From positions 1-5,002 of the forward strand of contig CABVBB010000213.1 in assembly GCA_902496505.1 (NCBI GenBank): a DNA stretch of 5,002 nucleotides. Direction: 5' to 3'. Shown here in pieces: positions 1-5,002 of the stretch; the stretch's first letter is position 1; every line of letters begins with the position of its first letter. Source of the DNA: an uncultured Peptococcaceae bacterium (GTDB lineage Bacteria > Bacillota > Peptococcia > Peptococcales > Peptococcaceae). The translations under genes were made by a program, and so were the position numbers. The notes under the pieces are model-generated. The model was not told where the DNA came from. It did not search any database and saw only the letters and a list, made by a program, of their open reading frames with translations.

Positions 1-1095
1 AGCCTTGGGCGTGAGCGCGTCTGCCTCACAGGATGCCTGTCCCAGAGGATGCGCCGTCTGCCAAGCACTGATCGTCGTCCGCCACGCCTCTGTATCCAAA
101 GGCTCCAGCCGCTGCGCCAGCGCCGTCAGCGCCGTCTTGGCATCAGCCACCAGCGGTACATCCACCGAGATATTCTTGCCAATATTAGACGCTTCGATAT
201 CGATATGGATGACAGCAGCCTCCGGCGCAAACGTCTCCGCCCTGCCGGTGATGCGGTCATTGAAGCGCGTGCCCACCGCCAGCAGCACATCACACTGGCT
301 GACGGCCAGATTGGCCGCGTAGCTGCCGTGGATGCCCAGATTGCCGACATACAGCGGGTGGGCGGTATCCAATACGCCCTTGCCCATGATGGTCGTGACC
401 ACTGGCAGGTCTGCCCGCTCCACAAGCTGCCGCAGGATATTCTGCGCACCAGCGATCTTGACCCCGCCGCCTGCCAAAAGCAGCGGTCTGCGCGCCTGGT
501 GCAGCAAGAGTGCAGCCTGCTGCAAGCCCGCCTCCGCAATATCCGCAGCTGCTAGGGGCTTCGCCGCCTGTTTTGGATAGACCGCACTCCCTAAGGCCTG
601 CTGGATATCCTTAGGAATATCGACCAGCACCACGCCGGGCCGCCCTGTCTGCGCGATCTCAAAGGCCTGCCGAAGGATCGGCCCCAAATCCTCCCGCCGC
701 TTAACCATCACAGCGTATTTAGTGATGCTCTGGGTCACGCTGACAATATCGATCTCCTGAAACGTCTCCTTGCCCAAAAGGGGGAGCGGCACCTGTCCGG
801 TGATGCACACCAACGGCACGCTGTCATAATTGGCCGTAGCGATGCCGGTGACCAGATTGGTCGCGCCTGGGCCGCTGGTGACCAGACAAACGCCCACTCG
901 GCCTGTAGAACGGGCATAGCCGTCGGCTGCATGGATCAGCCCTTGTTCATGGCGGGGCACGATCACCTCCAATCCCTGCGCGTCATAAAGGGCGTCAAAG
1001 AGATCGATCGCCTGCCCGCCGGGATAAGCGAACACCGTCGATACATTTTCTGCTGCCAGCGCCTTGACCACTAACTGCGCTCCTGTGAGAAGCAT
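1..1095 (-). CDS. ilvB: Acetolactate synthase large subunit (N-terminal 365 codons, cut by window edge)
   Basis: This is a thiamine-diphosphate enzyme of the acetohydroxyacid synthase family. The family condenses two pyruvates to 2-acetolactate, or pyruvate with 2-ketobutyrate, in the first common step of branched-chain amino acid synthesis in the cytoplasm. The reading frame is open from the ATG at 1095 to base 1. The TPP-binding N-terminal domain (about residues 1-165) carries AYPGG (23-27), the RHEQG block with the catalytic glutamate E50, HAADGYAR (55-62), TSGPGATNLVTG (73-84) and ITGQVP (98-103). The central FAD-type domain has GTRFNDRITG (275-284) and IGKN (305-308). The RFxDRxTG motif favours the anabolic FAD-containing enzyme over the catabolic AlsS type. 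The C-terminal TPP domain with the metal-binding GDG...N motif is outside the window; family members are about 550-600 residues. The start is supported by GGAG (1108-1105) nine bases upstream. It lies 98 bp after tetR and has an operator-like sequence in its leader. Other TPP enzymes such as glyoxylate carboligase are less likely. Confidence 0.93.
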   Translation of the reverse strand, partial: MLLTGAQLVVKALAAENVSTVFAYPGGQAIDLFDALYDAQGLEVIVPRHEQGLIHAADGYARSTGRVGVCLVTSGPGATNLVTGIATANYDSVPLVCITGQVPLPLLGKETFQEIDIVSVTQSITKYAVMVKRREDLGPILRQAFEIAQTGRPGVVLVDIPKDIQQALGSAVYPKQAAKPLAAADIAEAGLQQAALLLHQARRPLLLAGGGVKIAGAQNILRQLVERADLPVVTTIMGKGVLDTAHPLYVGNLGIHGSYAANLAVSQCDVLLAVGTRFNDRITGRAETFAPEAAVIHIDIEASNIGKNISVDVPLVADAKTALTALAQRLEPLDTEAWRTTISAWQTAHPLGQASCEADALTPKA

Positions 1096-1119
1096 CCCTC
1101 ATCACTCCATTCTCTTTTT

Positions 1120-1136
1120 GTATGCGTGTGCTTGCT
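1120..1136 (-). promoter_or_regulatory. Putative TetR operator copy in the ilvB leader
   Basis: The plus-strand sequence GTATGCGTGTGCTTGCT matches 15 of 17 positions of the sequence in front of the tetR gene at 1786-1802; only the two bases at 1126-1127 differ. It ends 24 bases before the ilvB ATG. The inner 12 bases are a degraded palindrome: CTTGC on one side, GCGTG on the other. Immediately upstream on the minus strand, at 1145-1140, is TTTTAT. It sits where the -10 box sits relative to the other copy, but I find no good -35. That the repressor binds here is inferred from the shared sequence. Confidence 0.55.
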
Positions 1137-1157
1137 TGCATAAAAAGCTGATTTTTT

Positions 1158-1189
1158 AGCGGCAGCACCTGCGCACAGATGCTGCCGCT
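1158..1189 (-). other. Perfect 10-bp hairpin between tetR and ilvB, no U-run
   Basis: AGCGGCAGCA (1158-1167) and TGCTGCCGCT (1180-1189) are exact inverted repeats around a 12-base loop. The stem begins five bases after the tetR stop codon. On the minus strand it is followed by six A residues, then TCAGC and five T residues, so the classic U-tract directly after the stem is missing. It could be an inefficient terminator, an mRNA 3'-end stabiliser for tetR, or an attenuator between tetR and ilvB. The pairing is certain; the role is not. Confidence 0.5.
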
Positions 1190-1193
1190 CGAC

Positions 1194-1772
1194 TTATGGA
1201 CGGGCCAGGCCCTCTATGAATAAGGCCACCGACTGCTCGATATAACGCTCCTGCTCCACTGGGGATAGCTCCTGGGCAAAAGAAGCGCTCAAAAACGTAT
1301 AGCCAAAGGTGCTGGCAAATATGGTGAGCGCCGCGCTTTCCTGATCCAGCGGCGCCAGTTTGCCCCTTTGCACCATCTCCCCCAGATACGCCGCCAGAGA
1401 GGAGACGAACGCCTCAGGGATCTTTTTGATCAGCGGCTGGGTCTCCGCATAGATCTGCGGCGCTCTGAGCCCAATGGAAAGCCGTACGAAATCCGGTGTG
1501 ATGCGCTGCATGTATTCGCGCATGAACATCCCCAGATCTTTCTGCAGCTCCCACTCCACCTGGTCAAATACCTCCGGCGTCAAATTGCCCCGCCATTTTT
1601 CCTGCTCCACACCGCTTAGGACAATGTCCTTCTTACTCTTGAATTTGCGGAAGAGCGTGCATTCGTTGACCTCTGCCAGCTTGGCGATATCCTTGGTCGT
1701 CGTGGCCACATACCCCTTGTCCCTGACCAAAGCCATGGTCGCATCAATGATCTTTTGGCTGGTCTCATCCAT
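1194..1772 (-). CDS. TetR/AcrR-family transcriptional regulator
   Basis: This 192-residue protein has the usual TetR size and layout. The N-terminal DNA-binding domain (about 1-50) opens with SQKIIDATMALVRDKGY. The helix-turn-helix follows at about residues 25-45 (TTKDIAKLAEVNECTLFRKF) and is closed by SKKDIV, a typical position for the start of helix 4. The remaining 140 or so residues are alpha-helical, as expected for the ligand-binding and dimerisation domain, which is too divergent to name a ligand. The ATG at 1772 is supported by GAGGTG (1785-1780) seven bases upstream. A strong promoter lies at 1834-1806, and an inverted-repeat sequence sits between promoter and SD, as expected for autorepression. 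The gene stands alone after the folT terminator and points at ilvB 98 bp downstream, which carries the same operator-like sequence. Its target is therefore inferred to be itself plus ilvB; the effector is unknown. Confidence 0.9.
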   Translation of the reverse strand: MDETSQKIIDATMALVRDKGYVATTTKDIAKLAEVNECTLFRKFKSKKDIVLSGVEQEKWRGNLTPEVFDQVEWELQKDLGMFMREYMQRITPDFVRLSIGLRAPQIYAETQPLIKKIPEAFVSSLAAYLGEMVQRGKLAPLDQESAALTIFASTFGYTFLSASFAQELSPVEQERYIEQSVALFIEGLARP

Positions 1773-1779
1773 CTGCTGT

Positions 1780-1785
1780 CACCTC
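1780..1785 (-). promoter_or_regulatory. Ribosome binding site of tetR
   Basis: GAGGTG on the minus strand, seven bases before the ATG at 1772. It fixes this start, and it directly abuts the operator-like sequence at 1786-1802. Confidence 0.75.
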
Positions 1786-1802
1786 GTATGCAAGTGCTTG
1801 CT
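1786..1802 (-). promoter_or_regulatory. Putative TetR autoregulatory operator
   Basis: The plus-strand sequence GTATGCAAGTGCTTGCT contains the inverted repeat GCAAG-TG-CTTGC at 1790-1801. It lies four bases downstream of the predicted -10 box and covers the expected transcription start near 1799. A bound repressor there would block RNA polymerase. A near-identical copy is found at 1120-1136 before ilvB. TetR-family proteins commonly bind short palindromes in their own promoters; binding at this one is an inference. Confidence 0.65.
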
Positions 1803-1805
1803 CTC

Positions 1806-1834
1806 ATCTTAACGGCTGAAGCCTGGCTTGTCAA
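1806..1834 (-). promoter_or_regulatory. Sigma-A-type promoter of tetR
   Basis: On the minus strand a perfect -35 TTGACA (1834-1829) is followed by a 17-base spacer and the -10 TAAGAT (1811-1806, four of six consensus bases). The start of transcription would be near 1799, giving a leader of about 27 bases that contains the operator-like repeat and the SD. It lies directly downstream of the folT terminator, so the two units are insulated. Confidence 0.75.
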
Positions 1835-1856
1835 GCATCGCCTGCCAAAATGGCGC

Positions 1857-1891
1857 AAAAAAAGAGCTGCCCGCGTCATAGCGAGCAGCTC
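1857..1891 (-). terminator. Rho-independent terminator after folT
   Basis: On the minus strand GAGCTGC-T-CGC pairs with GCG-G-GCAGCTC, giving an 11-bp stem with one U-G wobble. It has a six-base loop (1875-1880) and is followed at once by seven T residues (1863-1857). It begins 18 bases after the folT stop codon. Confidence 0.92.
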
Positions 1892-1909
1892 GAAAAGGTC
1901 GATCTGTAT

Positions 1910-2506
1910 TTATTTGCCGGGATCCAGGGCACCGCCGCCTCCGGTGGGCGGGATGTGGAAGGCTTTTTCGTTGATCTGGTCGACGACTTTGAGCAGTCCG
2001 TAGAGGACCATGACGTCGATGGGCAGTTTGAGGACATTTTTCAGGATGCTGGCGGGGAGGATCACAGCGATGGCTTTGCCGTACAGGAGGCAGACCCACA
2101 TATTGTGCAGGATCAGGCTGACCACGATGGTGGAGACGATCTGCATCAGGGCCACATTTTTGACGGTGGGCTTTTTCTTGTAGAGGAACAAGCCGAAAAT
2201 GATGCCGTTGACGATGGAGTCAAAGGTAAAGCCGGGGAAATACATCCCTGTGGGCCGCAGGATGAAGCGCAGGATATCGCCTAAGCCGCCGGCCAGACCG
2301 CCGACGAAGGGACCGAAGAGCGCACCGACGATAGCGATGGGCACTGTGGAAAAGCCAATCTTCATGTACGGATTGAGCACGATGGTAAAGGTGGAGACCA
2401 AAAGGCTCACGCCCAGCATGAGTGCTGTACAGGTCAGGGTGGAGGTTTTTTTCAATTCTTGGCGCGACTCGGAGAAGCTGGCCGCCAGCTTGCTAAAAAT
2501 GGACAT
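1910..2506 (-). CDS. folT: ECF transporter S component, folate type (FolT)
   Basis: This is the membrane substrate-binding subunit of an energy-coupling-factor transporter. It captures folate and works with shared EcfT and EcfA ATPase modules encoded elsewhere. From the ATG at 2506 the protein has 198 residues, a normal S-component length. A short amphipathic N-terminus (1-22) precedes hydrophobic segments at about 23-44, 51-82, 91-109, 116-141 and 145-175. Family-typical blocks are KIGFSTVPIAIVGALFGP (49-66), GGLGDILRFILRP (73-85), GMYFPGFTFDSIVNGIIFGL (87-106) and a late segment with LHNMW (133-137), LLYGK (140-144) and PASILKN (151-157). The tail after residue 180 is short, with PPTGGGG. 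An in-frame TTG at 2548 would add 14 residues, but it precedes the SD (AAGGAG, 2524-2519), so I chose the ATG. A THF riboswitch directly upstream independently supports folate as substrate. A terminator closes the unit. Confidence 0.92.
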   Translation of the reverse strand: MSIFSKLAASFSESRQELKKTSTLTCTALMLGVSLLVSTFTIVLNPYMKIGFSTVPIAIVGALFGPFVGGLAGGLGDILRFILRPTGMYFPGFTFDSIVNGIIFGLFLYKKKPTVKNVALMQIVSTIVVSLILHNMWVCLLYGKAIAVILPASILKNVLKLPIDVMVLYGLLKVVDQINEKAFHIPPTGGGGALDPGK

Positions 2507-2518
2507 AACAAAAGCACA

Positions 2519-2524
2519 CTCCTT
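2519..2524 (-). promoter_or_regulatory. Ribosome binding site of folT, can be hidden in a hairpin
   Basis: AAGGAG on the minus strand lies 12 bases before the ATG at 2506, a slightly long gap. Its GGAG can pair with CTCC at 2557-2554. That pairing is backed by a perfect 7-bp helix between ATTTTGT (2551-2545) and ACAAAAT (2536-2530), so the site can be masked by upstream RNA. Confidence 0.75.
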
Positions 2525-2540
2525 CTCAAATTTTGTTTTG

Positions 2541-2580
2541 CTACACAAAATATGGAGGACTGTGCCTCAATATATTGTAG
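2541..2580 (-). promoter_or_regulatory. Expression-platform hairpin competing with riboswitch P1
   Basis: On the minus strand CTACA (2580-2576) pairs with TGTAG (2545-2541). A second block pairs GAGG (2568-2565) with CCTC (2558-2555), with A-U pairs between them. No U-run follows, so it is not an intrinsic terminator. The first arm re-uses the riboswitch P1 strand CTAC (2580-2577). The second arm contains the CTCC that can otherwise mask the folT SD. The pairing is seen in the sequence; its action as an antisequester is inferred. Confidence 0.6.
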
Positions 2581-2677
2581 CGGGATGCGACATCTATACC
2601 GCAAGTGGCGAGACACTTTTCGTCCGTCTGACAACTCCCCGTTCAGACGGCACTTAACGCATAGACACCTACTCTAC
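2577..2677 (-). promoter_or_regulatory. Tetrahydrofolate (THF) riboswitch
   Basis: This RNA aptamer binds reduced folates and controls folate transport or synthesis genes in Bacillota. The minus strand shows the conserved blocks in order: AGTAGG (2673-2668), GCGTTAAGTG (2660-2651), a 7-bp hairpin CCGTCTG/CAGACGG (2650-2644 and 2630-2624) with loop core GAACGGGGAGTTGTC, ACGAA after it, a second small hairpin (AAGTG with CACTT), GCGGT, and GCATCCCG. P1 is GTAG (2677-2674) with CTAC (2580-2577); P2 includes TCTAT with ATAGA. Compared with the Eubacterium siraeum THF riboswitch as I recall it, P1 there is GGAG/CTCC, so the second base pair has changed on both sides, which supports the fold. The gene downstream is a folate S component, matching the expected regulon. 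Confidence 0.9.
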
Positions 2678-2695
2678 TCTTTCATAGGGTTAACT

Positions 2696-3610
2696 TTATT
2701 TAAGCATATCTTGTTCTATTTGTAAAGCCTTTTCCGTGCTGAATACAATATCCTTATCCACGCTCAGCCGAGTGAAGGGCGCCGTCAAGGCCATGCGCTC
2801 ACCGCTTAACGGATGGTCAAAGCTCAGCCGCCAAGCATGCAGCGCCTGCTCGTGCCAGACGCGGCAGTCGCCGCCATAAAGCGCATCACCCAAGAGGGGA
2901 TGGCCGAGAGCGGCCAGATGCACGCGGATCTGGTGCGTACGGCCTGTTGCCAGGGCGACGGCCAAGAGCGTGCGGTCGCCGAGACGCTGGAGCACGCGGT
3001 AAATGGTGCGGGCGCTCTTGCCGTCCGGACGGATCATGCGCTGGTGCCCTTCGCCGCGGCCGATGGGGGCATCGATCACGCCGTCAGCTGTGATATCACC
3101 GCCGGCCAGAGCGAGATAGACTTTCGCCATGGGCGCTGTCTGCAATTTTTGCTGTACATAGGCATTTTTGGCGATGGCGATGAGGCCGGAGGTGCCTTTA
3201 TCCAAGCGCAGCAGCGGCCGGAAAACGTCTGGCCCTGCCTGCGTCTGCCAATAGGCCAGCACGCCGCTGGCCAGATTATCCACATCCCCGGCATAACGCG
3301 GGTAGACCGCCTGTCCAGCGGGCTTATCCAGCACCAGGAGCGCCTCATCTTCGTACACAATAGCCAGTTCCTGCGCCCGCGGCACGATGGGGCTGGCCGT
3401 TTTGGCCTCTGATCGGACGGACACCCTGTCGCCCGTTTGCAGCACTCGGCGGACAGTAGCGTGGGTGCCGTTGACCCAGATGCCGTCGTCCAAGAGTTTG
3501 AGCCGGGCCAGCTGCCGTTTGGACACCTGCATGCGTTCTGCTAAGAAGCGTCCTGTCGGCCAGCCGGCTTCTGCTGCCGTCACGCAGCTTTCTAAACGTT
3601 TCTGCGTCAT
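2696..3610 (-). CDS. RluA-family RNA pseudouridine synthase with S4 domain
   Basis: The enzyme isomerises specific uridines in rRNA or tRNA to pseudouridine. Numbering from the GTG at 3619 (307 residues), an S4-type RNA-binding region spans about 22-70 (RMQVSKRQLARLKLLDDGIW, then VNG and GDRV). The catalytic domain runs from about 84 to 290. Its signature RLDKGTSGLIAIAKN (138-152) carries the catalytic aspartate D140, where most relatives have HRLDxxTSG. Further family blocks are LVLDKPAGQAVYP (95-107) and TGRTHQIRVHL (225-235) followed by GHPLLGDALYG (239-249). The exact RNA target, and hence RluA, RluC or RluD type, cannot be assigned. Two starts are possible: GTG at 3619, overlapping the sbcC TGA as GTGA, or ATG at 3610, which I prefer because GGTGAG precedes it, though only four bases away. 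Either way the gene is coupled to sbcC. No terminator follows; the folT promoter lies in its end. Confidence 0.92.
   Translation of the reverse strand: MTQKRLESCVTAAEAGWPTGRFLAERMQVSKRQLARLKLLDDGIWVNGTHATVRRVLQTGDRVSVRSEAKTASPIVPRAQELAIVYEDEALLVLDKPAGQAVYPRYAGDVDNLASGVLAYWQTQAGPDVFRPLLRLDKGTSGLIAIAKNAYVQQKLQTAPMAKVYLALAGGDITADGVIDAPIGRGEGHQRMIRPDGKSARTIYRVLQRLGDRTLLAVALATGRTHQIRVHLAALGHPLLGDALYGGDCRVWHEQALHAWRLSFDHPLSGERMALTAPFTRLSVDKDIVFSTEKALQIEQDMLK
2698..2726 (-). promoter_or_regulatory. Probable promoter of the riboswitch-folT unit, inside the end of the pseudouridine synthase gene
   Basis: On the minus strand TTTACA (2726-2721, five of six) is followed by a 17-base spacer and TTAAAT (2703-2698, four of six). 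Transcription would start near 2691, about 14 bases before riboswitch helix P1. The boxes lie within the last codons of the upstream gene, whose stop is at 2698-2696, in a locally AT-rich patch. No terminator separates the two genes, so read-through from upstream is also possible. Confidence 0.5.
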
Positions 3611-3615
3611 GGCGC

Positions 3616-5002
3616 TCACCGCCTGACTGCGAAGGCCGCTGTGCTGCCCCGCTCGCCGGGCGTGACCACCAACTGGGCGGGGATGCGTTCCTTGAGCTCG
3701 CTCACGTGGGAGATGATGCCCACCAAGCGGCCGCCCAGCTGCAATTCCACCAGCGTATCCACTGTCGCATCCAGCGAATCGCCATCCAGCGTGCCAAAGC
3801 CTTCGTCGATAAAGATGGTGCTGAGCTCGATGCCGCCGGCATTTTGCTGCACCACATCGGAAAGTCCCAGCGCCAAGGCCAGCGAGGCCTTGAACCCTTC
3901 GCCGCCGGAGAGGGTGGAGACGGCCCGCGCCTTACCAGTATAATTATCCATGATGTCGATATCCAGCCCGGATTTGCCGCGCTTGTCGGTGATCTCAGCA
4001 CGCCGGAGGAAATAATAGCGGCCGCCGGTCATTTTTTGCAGCCGTTGGTTGGCCTCGTGCAGCACCTGATCAAAATAGGTGATGAGCACGAAGGTCTCAA
4101 AGGTCATGCGCTGCTCGTTATCCCCGCTGGCCAGCTTGGCCAGACGGCCGACCAGCGCGTATTCCTGCGCCAATTGAGCCAAGAGCGCCTGCTTTTGCTG
4201 CAGTTCGTCAGCCAGGCGGCTATTGATCTCGCGGCGGCTGGCGAGGATCGTCTGCTGCTTTTGCAGCTCGGACAAGGTCTGGGCCAATTGCGTCAGCTCG
4301 CGTTCCAACTGCGCCGTATCCGCTGCCTGCTGGCTGCCCACCAGCGCTTCCAGCTGCAGGATGCGGCTATGGCAGGCGGCCAACTGTTCGTCATAAGCAC
4401 GCAGCGCCTTTTCGCGAGCTGAGCGCTCCGCCAAGAGCCCTTGATAATGGCGGTACGCCGCTTCGTCCGCAAAGCGCGCTGCCACAGCCTGGGCAAAGGC
4501 CGCCTGGGCCTCCGCCAGCTGCACCCTGCTCTCAGAAAGCAGCTTGACCATGACGCTCAGCTGACCGCTCAAGGCCTGCTCTTGGCTATGAGCCTGGTCA
4601 TAGGCCGCCTGCGCCTCACTGAGCACCTGCTGCCGCGCCTCCAAGGCCTGCCGCAGCACTGCCATAGCCGCCTCCAGCGCCTCCAGCGTGCGGTAAGCTT
4701 CGGGAATACGGGCGGTAGCGGCTTCCAGCGCGGTCAATGCGGCCTGGCGGCGGCCATATTCTGCCACTTGCTTAGCTGCCGCTTCCTCTAGCTGCTGCGT
4801 CAATTGTCCTGCCGTCATCTCGGCCTGCTGCTGGCGCTGCTGACAGGTAGCCAGCTGCTCTGGGAGCGCTGTGGAAGCCTTCAGCTGCTCTTGGATCGCC
4901 TGGCACCGTTCCTTGATGGCCGCCAGCTGCTGTTGAACGGCCTGCCACCACTGACGCAGGGCGGCCACCTCTCGGCTGTGCTGCCCGCCGTCAGCGCGGT
5001 CC
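3616..5002 (-). CDS. sbcC: Exonuclease subunit SbcC, C-terminal part (cut by window edge)
   Basis: SbcC is the SMC-like ATPase partner of the SbcD nuclease (bacterial Rad50-Mre11). The complex opens and degrades DNA hairpins and blocked double-strand ends. About 461 codons are visible; the frame is open to the window edge. The upstream 280 or so residues are a Gln/Ala/Leu-rich coiled coil. The C-terminal ATPase lobe follows. Numbering from the in-frame GTG at 4968, it shows GDNEQRMTFETFVLITYFDQ (282-301), GGRYYFLRR (315-323), SGLDIDIMDNYTGKARAVST (333-352), the ABC signature LSGGE (353-357, bases 3912-3898), Walker B STIFIDEGFGTLD (383-395) with D388 and E389, and the H-loop ISHV (419-422). 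The Walker A lobe and a CxxC zinc hook are not in view: visible cysteines are single (C22, C41, C199). Family members run about 1000-1200 residues, so roughly half is missing. SbcD would be expected upstream, outside the window. Confidence 0.95.
   Translation of the reverse strand, partial: DRADGGQHSREVAALRQWWQAVQQQLAAIKERCQAIQEQLKASTALPEQLATCQQRQQQAEMTAGQLTQQLEEAAAKQVAEYGRRQAALTALEAATARIPEAYRTLEALEAAMAVLRQALEARQQVLSEAQAAYDQAHSQEQALSGQLSVMVKLLSESRVQLAEAQAAFAQAVAARFADEAAYRHYQGLLAERSAREKALRAYDEQLAACHSRILQLEALVGSQQAADTAQLERELTQLAQTLSELQKQQTILASRREINSRLADELQQKQALLAQLAQEYALVGRLAKLASGDNEQRMTFETFVLITYFDQVLHEANQRLQKMTGGRYYFLRRAEITDKRGKSGLDIDIMDNYTGKARAVSTLSGGEGFKASLALALGLSDVVQQNAGGIELSTIFIDEGFGTLDGDSLDATVDTLVELQLGGRLVGIISHVSELKERIPAQLVVTPGERGSTAAFAVRR

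Noticed and set aside
49..555. Plus-strand open frame of 168 codons opposite ilvB, and a minus-strand frame at 126-539
   Set aside because: Both overlap the acetolactate synthase frame, which is uninterrupted for 365 codons with conserved TPP and FAD-domain motifs.
1096..1193. T-box or leader-peptide attenuator before ilvB
   Set aside because: Only 98 bases, no T-box sequence, no short frame rich in Ile, Leu or Val codons, and no U-run terminator.
1616..1879. Minus-strand frame of 87 codons overlapping the tetR start
   Set aside because: It runs through the folT terminator, the tetR promoter and the operator, and overlaps tetR in another frame; R-rich translation with no SD.
1850..2284. Plus-strand open frame of 144 codons opposite folT
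   Set aside because: It is the antisense shadow of folT, is rich in D, E, G and Q with no family resemblance, and has no promoter or SD of its own.
2507..2548. In-frame TTG extension of folT to 2548
   Set aside because: It would start inside the expression platform, without an SD in front, and the AAGGAG site lies downstream of it. The ATG at 2506 fits better.
2813..3412. Plus-strand open frame of 199 codons opposite the pseudouridine synthase gene
   Set aside because: Shadow frame; the minus strand encodes the complete RluA-family signature and S4 region.
3706..4422. Plus-strand open frame of 238 codons opposite sbcC
   Set aside because: A long shadow frame produced by the Q/A/L-rich coiled-coil codons of sbcC on the other strand. 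The minus frame has full ABC ATPase motifs.
4846..4851. Zinc hook of SbcC at the cysteine near residue 41
   Set aside because: The residues there are a lone TCQQ, not CxxC. The hook, if present, should lie beyond the window edge.
1..5002. An undescribed defence or mobile system
   Set aside because: All genes belong to known housekeeping or metabolic families. There are no transposase, integrase, toxin-antitoxin, repeat-array or direct-repeat signs. SbcC here has canonical repair-ATPase motifs and no defence-gene neighbours in view.

Overview
The window is about 5 kb of GC-rich DNA in which every recognisable gene lies on the minus strand, so transcription runs from high to low coordinates. 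The mix suggests a bacterium of the Bacillota (Firmicutes): an ECF-type folate S-component behind a tetrahydrofolate riboswitch, clear SD sequences, sigma-A-type promoters and a textbook intrinsic terminator. The GC content would fit a GC-rich member such as a Negativicute or a GC-rich Clostridium relative. That placement is an inference from gene content and I hold it loosely.

In transcription order: (1) 5002-3616, the C-terminal part of the DNA-repair ATPase/nuclease subunit SbcC, cut by the window edge; (2) 3619/3610-2696, an S4-domain RluA-family pseudouridine synthase whose start overlaps the sbcC stop, so the two look translationally coupled; (3) 2726-2698, a probable promoter buried in the end of the pseudouridine synthase gene; (4) 2677-2577, a tetrahydrofolate (THF) riboswitch, followed by mutually exclusive hairpins that can hide or expose the next ribosome binding site; (5) 2506-1910, folT, the folate-binding S component of an ECF vitamin transporter; (6) 1891-1857, a strong rho-independent terminator; (7) 1834-1806, a strong promoter; (8) 1772-1194, a TetR-family repressor; (9) 1095-1, the first 365 codons of an acetolactate synthase large subunit (ilvB type), cut by the window edge.

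Two regulatory units stand out. In the folate unit, the riboswitch P1 strand is also one arm of a downstream hairpin that keeps the SD free. This gives a readable translational OFF switch for folate uptake. In the tetR-ilvB unit, a nearly identical 17-bp sequence (15 of 17 matches) occurs just upstream of both genes, overlapping the predicted tetR transcription start. That suggests the TetR protein represses itself and the acetolactate synthase gene.

There is no intergenic stretch above 300 bases. I see no mobile element, CRISPR array, tRNA or rRNA, and no wholly new multi-gene system. The novelty here is regulatory.
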